Positions 20,670 to 31,618 are shown, numbered from the stretch's first letter. The stretch: DNA of 64,000 bases from Taxawa tesnikishii (nom. ined.) (GCA_030247885.1 JAPDRO010000006.1:558001-622000), one strand, 5' to 3'. Numbers and translations are program-made. The notes: generated by a model from the letters alone, not told the origin.

Positions 20670-22781
20670 TCACCTCCATTCATCCTTGTAGTCCTCATCC
20701 ATGGGCCCCATCCCAGTCTCTACATTCTCAGCATCGCACATCGCTCTCTGAGCCTCTGGAACCTGCATCCCCTTGAGCCCGTCGCTTCTTGTCAGAAACT
20801 GCATCAGCAGACCCGCCTCCGTATGCCAGCTGATATGGCAATGGAAGGCCCAAGCGCCAGGATTGTCCGCCACAAAACGGATCAGGATCCAGCCAAAAGC
20901 CTCCACACTCGCCGTATCGCGTCTCAAGGGATTGCTCAGGTCTAAAGAGTTGTACAACGGGGAGAGGGAATCGTAGGTCGTGGGCGCGAATACGGACGTT
21001 CGTGGGGGATACCCGTGGCCTTGGGCCAGCACGAAGTACTTGTAGCCGTGAAGATGCAGAGGGTGATTGCCGTCGTCGAAATTGTGGATGAGGAGATCGA
21101 TAGTCTGAATCCCCGTGGTTTGGATGACAAGCTCGTCTTGAGTGTGGAAGGCGCGGTCGTTGACGAAAGCGGAGCCGGCGCCGTTGGAAAAGGTCGTCCA
21201 GTCATTCGCGACGTCCTCGGCGGGTGACAAGTAGGAGGTATTCGCAGTGTCCTTGAGACCATCTATGGCGCGGTACAATGTCGGAGAACGAACGGAAGGT
21301 TTCCAGCTGCTGGTGTTGAAGAACCCTCTGCTGAAGCGGTGCGCGCCGATCTCGAAGTTGGACCGCAAGTAGAAAAAGGCATCCGGTTTCGCTGGAGGTG
21401 TCATCGTGGCTACAGGGAAGAGCTCCGTTGTATTCATATCCCGACATTCGAGTTCCAGAGCTTCAGCCCAGTCGATGGACTTTGGCAGCTCGTCAGAAGC
21501 TGATGTCCACGAGGAGGCGGTGTACCGTACTATGCCCATGGCATCGGCCGCCAGGTGCGGATTGGGTTCCGCGAAGCATGTCGGAATCATCCTCGCTCGG
21601 AGCCAAAACCGGTCCGAGGATGACACGTTGGTGTTGACCACCACGCTGTACCGTTGAGCCGGGTTGATGTTCAAGCGGTGGTAGTAGCGGGGTGTCACAT
21701 CAGTGCCATCTACTTCAGTGACAGTCAACTGGTGTTCATCAATCTGGAACTGGAACTCCGCGAAGGCGCCCACGTTGATGATCCGCAGACGGTGGTTTTG
21801 GTTGGGCGCAAGGTTGAACACGGGATTGCCAACATTGACGGTTGAGTTGTCGCATTTTCTGTCAGCGAACTCGTCACAGTTGCGGATTCCACGGCCATTG
21901 ATCAGAGCGCCGTCCGGAACTGGCTCGGCGTTTTCCTTGTCAGGAGCCAGGTACGATCTGATGAGCGAGCTGGAAGCGTCATGGTAGTGATCCGATACCA
22001 TGACGACTCTGTCCGTGGCGTACCCGATCTGCTGTAACTGCTTCTCATTCTTGGCATGGATCACAAGCGGACCGACCAGACCATCCGAGGCCTGCATGCT
22101 GTGGTGGGCGTGGTACCAGTACGTTCCTGACTGGCCCTCCACCCTGAATTCGTACGTCCATGTGTGACCAGGCGCTATCGGACATTGCGTGATTCCTACC
22201 GTGCCGTCCATCCATGCGGACCCGTTCTGGTACAGGCCGTGCCAGTGGAAGGCAGTGCTGTTGGAGGCTCGGTTCTCCACAGTGATGCGCAGCGTATCGT
22301 GCTCATTCACTTCCACCAGCGGTCCTGGGAACTCGTCATTGATCAGGAGCATCGGACGATAGATGCCGTCCGGGTTCAACTCGGCTTCGGTGATGGTCCA
22401 GGTATACTCTCTGATCTGGGGCGCCTGGTCAAAGTTCCAGTGCGGATCCAGAAGGTAGCGATCCTCGGAGATGAACTCTTGCTCTACTTGCGCGGGCTCT
22501 TTTGGAGCATCTGGTGCGTCTGGCGCACTTGACACAGAGCCATGCTTGGAGTAGCCTTTGTGCATCCATACCACCCCAGAGGGTACCAGTATTGTCCATG
22601 CCAGGAGGAACAAAGCCAGCTTCCACCATTTGTTAATGGCGAAGCATCGCGTGTCACCCTCTAGCTCGAAAGATGGCTCCTTCTCCTCCCAGTTCTTCTT
22701 GTGGCCATGAAGCAGCCCTTGCTCTTGTTCGCTCTCCGTACTCGGGCGCGACGAGGCTGTGTCGTGGTGAATAGCCGCCAT
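20670..22781 (-). CDS. Laccase-like multicopper oxidase with N-terminal membrane anchor
   Basis: Copper enzyme that oxidises phenols or metals while reducing oxygen to water. Single exon, 703 residues. The first 51 residues are polar, then one hydrophobic segment (about 52-73) anchors the protein as type II, placing the catalytic part outside the cytosol. All four copper motifs are present: HWHG (179-182), WYHAHHS (222-228), HPLHLHG, and HCHISWHTEAGLL starting at 647. The residue in the axial type-1 position is leucine, as in medium/high-potential ascomycete laccases. Several N-x-S/T sites suggest glycosylation. Fet3-type ferroxidases are anchored at the C terminus instead, so this is more likely a laccase, perhaps for pigment or cell-wall chemistry. 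Confidence 0.92.
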   Translation of the reverse strand: MAAIHHDTASSRPSTESEQEQGLLHGHKKNWEEKEPSFELEGDTRCFAINKWWKLALFLLAWTILVPSGVVWMHKGYSKHGSVSSAPDAPDAPKEPAQVEQEFISEDRYLLDPHWNFDQAPQIREYTWTITEAELNPDGIYRPMLLINDEFPGPLVEVNEHDTLRITVENRASNSTAFHWHGLYQNGSAWMDGTVGITQCPIAPGHTWTYEFRVEGQSGTYWYHAHHSMQASDGLVGPLVIHAKNEKQLQQIGYATDRVVMVSDHYHDASSSLIRSYLAPDKENAEPVPDGALINGRGIRNCDEFADRKCDNSTVNVGNPVFNLAPNQNHRLRIINVGAFAEFQFQIDEHQLTVTEVDGTDVTPRYYHRLNINPAQRYSVVVNTNVSSSDRFWLRARMIPTCFAEPNPHLAADAMGIVRYTASSWTSASDELPKSIDWAEALELECRDMNTTELFPVATMTPPAKPDAFFYLRSNFEIGAHRFSRGFFNTSSWKPSVRSPTLYRAIDGLKDTANTSYLSPAEDVANDWTTFSNGAGSAFVNDRAFHTQDELVIQTTGIQTIDLLIHNFDDGNHPLHLHGYKYFVLAQGHGYPPRTSVFAPTTYDSLSPLYNSLDLSNPLRRDTASVEAFGWILIRFVADNPGAWAFHCHISWHTEAGLLMQFLTRSDGLKGMQVPEAQRAMCDAENVETGMGPMDEDYKDEWR

Positions 22782-22943
22782 TGTGGCTCAAGCGTACAAC
22801 GGTCAATGCGTTCGACTGCACATCAGCACGTCCAAAAGGGACTTCAGTGTATCTCCAAGCGATCGCGGCCGGGCGTCATGACAATAAAGATTGGCGGGGC
22901 GAAACACAGGAATGTTCACTCGTACAATGGAGAGGCGAAAGTA

Positions 22944-22981
22944 GAGCAAAGCAGAGCAAAGCAATGCAATGCAATGCAACG
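22944..22981. repeat. Short GCAAA/GCAAT direct repeats
   Basis: Imperfect tandem five-base units (AGCAA, GCAAT) in the oxidase-phosphatase intergenic region, next to the oxidase start. Confidence 0.6.
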
Positions 22982-23042
22982 CTATGCAAGCTGACGTGGG
23001 AGCCACATTCTGGGTCTTCTGCCGGAAGAAAAACACTCACCG

Positions 23043-23064
23043 GGCGGCGGCGGCGGCGGCGGCG
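23043..23064. repeat. (GGC)n trinucleotide repeat
   Basis: Seven perfect GGC units in non-coding sequence between divergent genes. Confidence 0.9.
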
Positions 23065-23426
23065 ACGGCACTTCTGGACAGAGTGATGTCCGAGACGGCG
23101 TATCGCGCGTGGTCCGCAGTGCTAGACTTCTAGAGACGGAACATTATTGGGACGATAGAGCAGCGCTGCGCAGGAGAGCATGTCAGGATGTCGCTGGACC
23201 CTGCAGCGGCGCGGACAGCATGTCGTCGCAACAGCCAATCAGCGTCCCCACGTTTGGCACGCGGGTACAAACACGACTAGACTCCGTCACCCCAGAAGAC
23301 ACAAAGTCAATGCGTCTCCGCCAGGAACACGCGCTTGAACTGACGCCCGCCGAGGTCAGCCAAGCTAAGCAACACCGAAGCTTTGCTGGAGTGGAGCTTG
23401 TGAGCTTCGAGAAAACCCCCAACCGA

Positions 23427-23456
23427 TCCCAGTCCCAGTCCCAGTCCCAGTCCCAG
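23427..23456. repeat. (TCCCAG)n hexanucleotide repeat
   Basis: Five tandem copies of TCCCAG, about 360 nt upstream of the phosphatase start. Confidence 0.9.
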
Positions 23457-23813
23457 GAGCCTCGTGTTGTTTCGCGCCAATGAGACAGCAGCAGTTGACC
23501 ATCGTGCTCGCTCGTTCCCTCGAGCACGCCGTCGGCTATCCGGCATGAACATGGACGAGAAGCAAAGAAGACCTATACCAGCCCGTGTGGGAAGGTCGCC
23601 CTTGTCGTGGCGGCGTTAGTACGTCAAAGAATTCATCGCCCTGCAAGCTCCACATTAGCAAGCCATGCAAGCAAGCTGTATATATAACTCCCTGTCCCTG
23701 TTCTCTTGCACAGTCTCCTTTCCGGCCAGGCAGTCACTCAAGTTTCCTCAGACTCTTTCTGTTCCTTCGTTACACCCAACCAGAAACACCTTCTGACATC
23801 CTCTCTTTTCAAG

Positions 23814-25088
23814 ATGCTGAGCTCCCTCGCCATCTCTGCCCTCGCCCTCACCGGCGCCGTCGTTGCGCTTCCAAACCCAAAGTCCACTCCCTGCTCGACT
23901 ACCCACGCCGGCACCGCCGCAGCCACCTCTCTGGAGCCAAACGTCAACACTGCCACCAGTGCTGCTGATGTGTACGCTGCTCAGGCCACTGCCGCCTCCG
24001 AGTCTCCTGTCAGCCATGTCAAGGGCAAGGCCTTCGACCGCTTCGTCGTCATCTGGCTCGAGAACACTGACTACGACAAGGCCGTCGGCGACCCAAACCT
24101 TGCCTGGCTCGCCCAGAAGGGTATCACCCTTACCAACTACTTCGGTGTCACTCACCCTTCTGAGCCAAACTACGTCGCCTCCCACGGCGGCGACAACTTC
24201 GGCATGGACAACGACAACTTCAACCGGATCGCCTCCAACGTGTCTTCTCTCGTCGACCTCCTCGAGGACAAGGGCGTCTCCTGGAGCGAGTACCAGGAGG
24301 ACATGCCATACAGCGGTTTCGAGGGCTTCGCCTGGGTCAACCAGCAGACCAAGGCCAACGACTACGTCCGCAAGCACAACCCGGCCGTCATCTACGACGT
24401 CAACACCAGCCCTGACCGTCTGGCCAAGATCAAGAACACCACCCTGTTCTACGAGGACCTGAAGAACAACGCTCTTCCCCAGTGGATGTTCATCACTCCC
24501 AACATGACCTCCGACGGCCACGACACCTCGGTCACCGTTGCCGGCACCTGGACTCGCAACTTCCTCGAGCCACTGCTCAACGACAAGCGCTTCATGCAGA
24601 ACACCCTCGTCCTTGTCACCTTCGATGAGAACCACACTTACACTCTGGCCAACCGCGTCATGGGCATCCTTCTCGGTGACGCTGTTCCATCCCACCTTGT
24701 CAACACCACCGACAGCACCTTCTACGACCACTACTCCGAGATCTCCACCATCCAAGCCAACTGGGGTCTGCACACGCTCGGCCGCTGGGACGTCGGTGCC
24801 AACGTCTTCGATCTCGTTGCCAAGAAGACAGGTGACAAGAACACCGCCTGGGAGGGCCCAACCGCTGCCAACCCAACCGTCTTCCTGAACCAGTCCTTCC
24901 CTGGTCCGTTCAACAGCGCCAACTCCAGCGTGGCATACCCAGTCCCCAACACCGCGCTTGTCAGAGCCGGAAGGTCTGTACTGCCAAAGGTCGTGTCCAC
25001 CTGGGGTAGCAAGGCGCTCCAAGCCCTCTCGTACTACCGTAACACGGTCCAGATTCCTGACGGCATGCACCCACCAGCCAACTGGTAG
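23814..25088 (+). CDS. Secreted acid phosphatase, PhoA-type (PF04185 phosphoesterase family)
   Basis: Releases phosphate from organic esters outside the cell. Single exon, 424 residues from MLSSLAISAL; the in-frame ATG at 23706 is rejected because it lies close to the TATA box and would bury the signal peptide. The signal peptide covers about residues 1-19. The catalytic region begins FDRFVVIWLENTDYDKAVG, then GVTHPSEPNYVASHGGDNFG, and later TFDENHTY and HYSEISTIQANW. These match the fungal PhoA group within the phosphoesterase/phospholipase C superfamily. Many N-x-S/T sites indicate glycosylation. A CCC1/VIT-type transporter follows 520 nt downstream on the same strand. Codon use is strongly biased, so a long antisense frame also exists. 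Confidence 0.92.
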   Translation: MLSSLAISALALTGAVVALPNPKSTPCSTTHAGTAAATSLEPNVNTATSAADVYAAQATAASESPVSHVKGKAFDRFVVIWLENTDYDKAVGDPNLAWLAQKGITLTNYFGVTHPSEPNYVASHGGDNFGMDNDNFNRIASNVSSLVDLLEDKGVSWSEYQEDMPYSGFEGFAWVNQQTKANDYVRKHNPAVIYDVNTSPDRLAKIKNTTLFYEDLKNNALPQWMFITPNMTSDGHDTSVTVAGTWTRNFLEPLLNDKRFMQNTLVLVTFDENHTYTLANRVMGILLGDAVPSHLVNTTDSTFYDHYSEISTIQANWGLHTLGRWDVGANVFDLVAKKTGDKNTAWEGPTAANPTVFLNQSFPGPFNSANSSVAYPVPNTALVRAGRSVLPKVVSTWGSKALQALSYYRNTVQIPDGMHPPANW

Positions 25089-25607
25089 GCGGGGTTGATA
25101 TGATTCTGTTTCTGGGGGCATGTGAAGGGGGAATAGAAAAGTGCACAATTTCTTACGAGATACGGGGATCTGGGCAATAGATCTATCTAGCAAGAGCGAT
25201 TGTACCTGTTTCTTCATAGTTTTAGCCATTTGAAAAGTTCATGAACAGACTAGACCTTTTCGTTTGATGTTCGTAAATGTGATGGTTGTGGAGCCAGGAA
25301 AGATGTGTTTGCTGCCTACCTTGGATGGGAATCGAGTGCGACATCGTCTGTAACTCGCACGACCACCATCGAGCACATTGCGTTGAGACTCGTCGGGTGA
25401 ACGAAACATCAATCCGCACGGGGGCGGGGGTGCTAAAATAGACGGACGGGCGAGATTGAGAGGATCTGCGTCCCGCGGTTGTGTATAAAGGCGGGCGTCC
25501 GGTCCGCACTTTGCGCGGATGTCGTTACCCGCCTCCCTTGCCTTGAGTGCATACGCCAAACAACCATCCATCCGGACTTCAGAGAACACCGATCGGCACA
25601 GAAAGTC
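25089..25607. other. Intergenic region between phosphatase and CCC1-like genes
   Basis: Tandem genes on the same strand; 3' flank of the phosphatase and promoter of the transporter. A TATA-like TGTATAAAGG lies near 25480..25490, about 120 nt before the chosen ATG. No gene seen. Confidence 0.5.
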
Positions 25608-26590
25608 ATGGCACTGCTTCTTCTGAAGTCGGTCTTCTTCCCGAGAAGCAAGGAAAAGGCATATACACTGTTGCCATCATTCGGTCAGGGCTCCAGGGAC
25701 TCCTCAATCGACGAGAATGGCGTGAGAGGGCACGAGAGTGAGAAAGACGTTGGCGAGAAAAAGAAGCGTGCTCTCAGCGTGGACCCGAGGTTGATAGCTG
25801 ATGCGACGATTGGATTGAGCGATGGATTGTACGTTCTTTCGAAATGCGGAGTGCACAGATGCAGAACGAAGATCACGTGGCTGACCGAGTGCAGGACCGT
25901 CCCATTCGCGCTCACAGCAGGTCTTTCGGCGCTCGGAGACACAAACGTGGTCATTTATGGAGGACTTGCAGAGTTGATCGCGGGAGGGATCAGTATGGGT
26001 TTAGGTGGATATTTGGGCGCGAGGGGCGAAGCGTGAGCATCTCCACCATGTCTTTCTCTCGGAGACATCCGACGACTAACAATGGAACCGCAACAGCCAA
26101 GCCTACCAGACCACGCTTGCCTCGACGAGACAGCTCATCGCCACTTCTCCCTCATCCGCCGCTGCATTAGCCGCTTCCGCCTTCGACTCGTACACTACCA
26201 TCTCCCCTTTCCTTCTCTCCTCGCTCACTAGCCAACTTTCGGCCTCACCTTCTGAGCTCGAGGATTTCCTCATGCGCTTCCATCACCAATTGCCAGAGAC
26301 CGCAGGCACAGCATCGCGGGCGTACGTCTCAGCGGTGACGATAGCGGCGGGCTATTTTTGGCGGTCTGGTGCCCCTGATGCCGTACTTCCTAGCAGCCAC
26401 TAATCAGATTGCGTTTGCGTGGAGTGTAGCTGTCATGGCGGTCGCGCTGTTTACGTTTGGCTATGCAAAGACCTTGTTGCTGGGAGAAGGGAAGAAGCGC
26501 CAGTGCCTGTGGGCAGGCGCGCAGATGGTGGTTCTTGGTGGAGTGGCGGCGGCTGCGGCGATGGGTTGCGTGAGAGCGGTGGGGAGCTGA
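25608..26590 (+). CDS. CCC1/VIT1-family vacuolar Fe/Mn transporter, copy A (frame broken)
   Basis: Moves iron or manganese into the vacuole. Three exons: 25608..25828, 25895..26032 and 26097..26590, with introns of 66 and 64 nt in phase. ADATIGLSDGL is split by intron 1 and continues TVPFALTAGLSALGD, then ELIAGGISMGLGGYLGA, the VIT core helices. The start MALLLLKSVF aligns with MSLAWLKNVF of the second copy in this window, which decides the start. In exon 3 the frame slips after AAGYF at the T5 run 26355..26359. Two missing bases there (or one extra) restore GGLVPLMPYFLA, the last two helices and a stop at 26590, about 284 residues. Copy B reads GYFLGGFIPLLPYF at the same place, favouring missing bases. 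Confidence 0.85.
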
Positions 26591-26731
26591 AGAGATGGAA
26601 TGAGGCCGGATGCAAGAGAGAGTATAGTTGGCCCTGCGAGACCCAACGCAATCGCTTGCACGTGGACTTTTCTCCTCTGAGAGCGAGGAAAGAAGGCAAA
26701 AGTCGGCAGCCTCCCGCGCCTCTTGACTGTT

Positions 26732-28190
26732 CTACAGCACCTTCTTCTCCTGCACGACTGGGTCCTTGGCGCGGGTGGACTGACTGCCGATGTCCGAGAT
26801 GATGATGTCCAAGATCCAAGTGTTGATGGCAAAGAACAGCATGCTGGCCAACCAAAGCCCAGGTACGAACGTTGAGTTTCCGAGGAACTCCAGTTGGTAC
26901 CCCTGTTGAAGCCAGGCAGCCTGCGGAAAGGGAAAGCATCAGCCATTAGGATGGTGTACGGACGCGGCTCGGGGAGCATGACAAACCTGACCTAGCACCC
27001 ACAGAGCGAGTGCCGAGAGTCCCAGTTTGGGATGTTTGATAAAGGAGGAACTAGGCAAATAGAAGGGCAGGAAGACCATGTACCACAGAAAATACTGCCA
27101 AACATCAGTGTCTCGGGTGTACGCTTGATGAAGATGGGAGCACGAACTTGACTTGTGCAGACTTTGTTGAATGTGACAAATGCGAATGTCTGAGCGAGCA
27201 TTGTGCCCGCTATGTCCTTCTTCGCAAGCAAAAACGGTATTGCGACCACAGAAAGGAAGAGCTGGGGCACAAAGGCTACAGACTCCACACCGAACCCTGA
27301 TGAGTCTGCTGCAGCGGACTTAAGATGAAGTAGCGTGTTGTAGATCGAGAAGTTATGCCGATGATCGATGCGGATGAGGTGGTATGCGTAGCTGTGCTCA
27401 ACGAATTCCATACCATACCTGCGAACTGATCAGCACAGCAACCCCAGTGCTTCACCGCACAAACATACATCCTCAACATGATCAGGTTGAGCCCCATAAA
27501 AGTCACGAGGCTGAAGATAGCCAGTTGCAACCTCTTCCGGTTGAAGAAAGCCAGATAGCGATTGAGAATGGTAGGATTCTCCAGCGCCATCGACTGCAGG
27601 TCGCACGTGCCCACGTTAGTCTCATCCAACCACCAGAAGATGCTCGCTGCGTAGATGAACGGGTAGATCTTGAAGTGCACCGCCAATCCGAGTAGGACAC
27701 CCGCAAGTCTAATGTACTTGCTCATCACAGCCCACAGCAGCGCCACGACAATGACAGCAAGCAACCCTTCGGAGCTACCTCGCGTGCTGATGTTGGCCAC
27801 CATGGGATTCAGCAGCCAGATGCTCGCATACTTCAATGCTCTCTCCTTGCTCATCTCCGCCTTGCCGCTTGTCAAGATCGAATAAGCAAGCCATCCTGTG
27901 ACCACATCGCCGAGCGCGAATAGCACCTTGCCAAACTCGAACCAGAACCCTCCAAAAGCTGTCGGATACAGAAGCCAGGCAAGCAGTGGCGTGTAACGGT
28001 ACGTATCCCGGGCATAGGGCGAGCGAGAGCGTGAAACGAAGCGGGACGCGTCAGTGAAGACGAGATAATCAATGTCAGTATACTTGAGTGGAGAGTGCGT
28101 GTCCTGATATCGGCCCCAGAAAAGGAGGATCAAGCGGAGCAGTACGGCAAGGGCGAAGACCAATGGAGCGGAATGAAAAAGGGAGGGCAT
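26732..28190 (-). CDS. gpi14: GPI mannosyltransferase 1 (PIG-M/Gpi14)
   Basis: Adds the first mannose to the GPI-anchor precursor in the ER lumen using dolichol-phosphate-mannose. Four exons (27469..28190, 27148..27418, 26987..27094, 26732..26920) with introns of 50, 53 and 66 nt, all in phase, giving 429 residues. The luminal loop motif YTDIDYLVFTDA contains the DxD needed for catalysis (GT50 family). Further signatures are YARDTYRYTPLLAWLL, VHFKIYPFIYA and MEFVEHSYAYHLIRIDHRHNFS. About ten hydrophobic helices follow, and the short basic tail QEKKVL is compatible with ER retention. Start chosen at MPSLFHSAP because the first helix begins there. Confidence 0.96.
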
Positions 28191-29044
28191 TGTGGTGGGT
28201 GGATGGTGCCAACTGCCCCCATCCAAAAGGACAAGGAACGGTGTAGAGATGAGCGGTTACAGTTTAGGGGTTCGAATCATGGATCATGTTCATGAGCGTT
28301 GTATGTGCTGTCGGAGAGAAATATTCAATCAAAGACACGAAGTTGAGGTCGAGAAGTCTTGGCGACCTCAGTCCTCGACGCGACACGGACGCGATCTCGT
28401 CATCCGCGAGCCAGCCATCTTTGCAGTTCGCATCGATTACTTGACGTCCGAACGGGGAAGGCCATGGGTACTTTTGCTCAAAGTTTTTCCGTATATCTTC
28501 GCCTATTACAACGGAGGTGCTGTAGCCAACGAAGACCACGAATCATGCTGTTGCCTCAAGCTTGCAACGCCACCAACACACCGCACCGCAGGATAAAACA
28601 ACATGCTTCGTGCACATTATGTATAGATTCTGGACGAGATCGCTGCGTTGCCAGAGGTGTAGGGAGTCAACCCTGGCTCACAAGCAGGTCCACCGCTCGC
28701 ATGGTTGATTGATAGTATCCATAGCTTCGAAGGATGATCTACGCTTGCACGAGCGAATGCCACCATTCTCGTAGCCATCTTGACACTGTTCTAGTCCATA
28801 AACGCCTCGCTCATCACTCCGTCAATGCATTGATGTTGACGACAATAACCATGTCGAGCCCCTCCGTTTCAGGATGCTGCCCGTCCTTCTTGGACCTCTT
28901 CCATTATAGACTGTACCATACTCGGAACCTCTCACGCGGCGGTGGTCGGCAGACCCACTTCAACACCAGGCCTGAGCCTGAGCCTGCGCCTGTTGCTTGT
29001 TTCCTTTTCAGGATAGATGTGATTCCCTTCAGGCAGCTGCTCTC
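28191..29044. other. Intergenic region
   Basis: Promoter of gpi14 and 3' flank of the WD40 gene. Contains a short GAGCCT/GCGCCT repeat (28972..28993). A TTCGAAT T-loop-like string near 28270 has no surrounding tRNA fold. No gene supported. Confidence 0.45.
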
Positions 29045-31255
29045 CTACAGCTTGACGCCCCAAATGCCTCTTCCGCCACAGACGCCCAGCCAATCACCTC
29101 CCTGGCCGGTCAATGCGCTCTGCGGAGCCCAGCTGACATTGTTGACCTCGTAATCGCATCGCCAGCTGGCCAACGGTCCCTTGCCCTGGATCTCGCCTTG
29201 ACCGCCGCCGTTGCCATTAACACTGGCGCCGCTGCCGGCATTGAGGAGATCCCAGACTAAGACCAGAGAGTCGTCTGCGCCACTGGCCAACATGCCGCGC
29301 CGACTAGGGTTCCATTCTATGGAGTTGAGGGCGGCCGAGTGCCCGCGGAGCTCGAGAAGGGCCGTACCAGGCTGACGTACGTCCAGAATGCGGATGAGGT
29401 TCGAATCCGCGGCGAAAGTGGCGAGGAGATGGGCGTCGTGAGGCGAGGCGGCAAGGCGGAGAAGAGGCGGCGCGTTGGCGAGGGTGTGGGAAGGTTTTGT
29501 TGGAGATGACGGAGTTGCTGGAGATACTGCGATACGATTAACATGGAGGAGCAAATCAAGTCATTCAAAGCTTGCTTACCCTTATCCTTGTCCGACTTTT
29601 CGGCGGGCTCATAGATGATTGTGCTGTGCTCCAGACTTCGCAAGTCGAACATACGAACGCTTCCATCCGCACCGCAGCTTACGAAAACATCGACACTGCC
29701 GGCGCAGAATCGTACGTCAAAGACTTCCTTGTCGTGTGCGATGAGTTGAGTCTTGGCGGTCAACGTAGGAATGTCCCATATTGTGCAGGTGGTGTCGATG
29801 CTGGATGTGATGATGAGCTTCGGGGAAAGGGTGTTCCAGTCCAAGGAAGTCAACGGGGCGGTGTGCTCTGGCGTCTTTGAGTTCGAAAGCAGAGCTAGTG
29901 GCTGCAACTTTTGTGTTGCCAGCTCCCGAGCGTTGGCAGTGGATGAGCGGTTGATGTTGCTGCTGACCAGGTTTGGCTGAGAGGCGGGTAACGACCACAA
30001 CCGTAAGTGATCTCCCGAAGTCGCGAGTAAATCTGTAGATTGCTTTGAAGATGACGGAGGTTCCCACGATATCCGAGTCACAGGGTAGGCGCATGTGGCT
30101 TCGGCGACTTTGACAAAATCCAGGCCTGGAACGGAGCCGTCTTGAGACGACATTTGTGCGTCCACAATTTGAATCTGTGAAGACGTCAGCATGCTGCACA
30201 TAGGATCTTTCTAGCATTGCGTCGAGTCAAGCGGGTATCTGGCCAGCGCAAGACTTACAAAGTTGTGAGGGTCTTCCAGGTAACTTCCAATGGCCATCTT
30301 TCCGCAGCTCTTTCCATCGTGTACCGGCCACTTGCACCAATCGTAGGCATAAGTCGACCAGGGTGCAAGGTAACTGCTGTTCGTCTGCACCGGCGAATAA
30401 TTGAAGATCGCATTGGGACCCGTGCCCTCCATTGTGTTCAGATCTGACGTCGCTCTTGGCCTGATATCGGACAACCCCAAAGGGGAATGTGATGTTGCCA
30501 TAGTCGGTGTCTGAGGGCTGAAGATCTTCGAGCCGGGTGTAGCTGTAGGGGTACCAGAGAACGGTACGTATTTATGATGGTCCAGACCTGCTGGACTCGA
30601 TCTCGAGTGGCTGTGAGAGGCGTGGAGCGTGTTGGACCTCGAAGGAGGGGCGCGTATGGTTGTCCGTTATGGTGCATTGGGAGGTCTGGCATTGTAGGGA
30701 TTACGGACGGCGCCGTGTAAGCTGCCGAGGGGCCGGGCCTCGAGGTGTTTCCAGGCTGCAGCGCGCCAGGTACGTTTGCAGAAGCTGAAGCTGGAAATTG
30801 CGAGCCTTGCGGGGTGGCCTGTTGTAGATGAATGTTTGGAGCCGCGCCGGAGACATAGTCTTGCTGGCTGCTGTACTGCTGCTGAGGAGTGTATGGTCCC
30901 ATGCTCTGGCCCTGATTTGCAGCCTGCTCCTCGGCGCGTCTGGAAATGCCTTGCGCTCTCCGGGGAGTGTCGAAGCCCTGTGCGCTTTGCGGTATGGCGG
31001 AGTTGGGAGCTGACACTGGCGCTGAGGAGCTGGGGCCCGGCAGGCCTGTAGTGAGTGGGGAGCTGTCTGCCCGCCAGCGTGTAGGCTGGTGGGAGAGCTG
31101 AAGGCGTCGGTGCCGGCGTTTGTGGTGCCAGAGGCCATTCTCGTCAGGTTCGGGGCGCCAACCGAACCGAGAGATTGCGCGCTTGCGAAGAGGCCTGCTG
31201 CTGTGCTTGGGAGCTGGCCTGATAGCGAGTGATGATGGTGCGAGTGAAATGGCAT
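29045..31255 (-). CDS. WD40 repeat protein of the WDR68/DCAF7 (HAN11/TTG1) family, frame broken twice
   Basis: Seven-bladed beta-propeller adaptor that binds DYRK-type kinases and CUL4-DDB1 in other eukaryotes. The propeller starts at [11 protein letters not shown] (exon ending 30259), continues after an 84-nt intron with [20 protein letters not shown], and then the blades [33 protein letters not shown] and [18 protein letters not shown] second intron (29527..29579) leads to the last blades. The long N-terminal His/Pro/Gln-rich extension (from MPFHSHHHH, 31255) is normal for fungal members. It changes frame twice, at the C3 run 31091..31093 and the C4 run 30647..30650 (G runs on +). Each change equals one missing base, after which [20 protein letters not shown] continues smoothly into the propeller. 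Confidence 0.82.
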
Positions 31256-31618
31256 ATCAGACTCCTCAAAAACCGGACACGGAGCTGGTTCCCGCGGCGA
31301 CGGGAGGTGCACTGCACTGTGCTGCGCAAACGCGTGTCCCCGTGGTCAGTAGCAAAGGCCGAGTTCGTCGCGCGCTCTGGTATAACAATGCAGGAGGCCG
31401 GGCCGGGCTTGGGTACGAGTTGCACGTAGCAGTTGGCTCGTGCGCACGCATGTGGAGGGGTCTACGATATGTGTGATGTGTGATGTGTGAGATGACAACC
31501 ACCAGCCGAAACGCTTTCCTCTCACTTGCGTCCGATAGCACCTCCAGAAACTCGGCAAGAAGAGAGACGTTGAGCTCCAGCTTCTTGTCGGTTTTTTTGC
31601 CAAAACCACCACGTCAGC
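31256..31618. promoter_or_regulatory. Short divergent promoter, WDR68-like gene and PPAT gene
   Basis: Only about 360 bp separate two divergently read start codons, so both promoters and leaders must share it. A TGTGATG repeat (31473..31490) is present. No further elements were assigned. Confidence 0.55.

Larger units (their letters stand above)
22782..23813 (+). promoter_or_regulatory. Promoter region of acid phosphatase gene, with simple repeats
   Basis: About 1 kb between the oxidase gene (-) and the phosphatase gene (+), so it should serve both. A TATA box (TATATATAA, 23679..23687) lies about 130 nt before the phosphatase ATG. A CCAAT element is at 23235..23239 and a CACGTTT element at 23249..23255. 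The latter resembles the CACGTK core bound by Pho4/NUC-1-type phosphate regulators, but one copy is weak evidence. Three short repeats lie here (listed separately). Confidence 0.5.

Noticed and set aside
23748-25229. Open frame of 493 residues on the minus strand
   Set aside because: Lies antisense to the acid phosphatase gene, whose strong codon bias keeps the opposite frame open; its sequence is Val/Gly-rich without domain character.
25608-26590. CCC1/VIT copy A as a genuine pseudogene
   Set aside because: Only one frame break, at a T5 run, in an otherwise well-conserved gene; it fits the window-wide pattern of missing bases, so it is listed as a gene.
28258-28285. TTCGAAT T-loop-like string suggesting a tRNA
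   Set aside because: No acceptor, D or anticodon stems could be formed around it.
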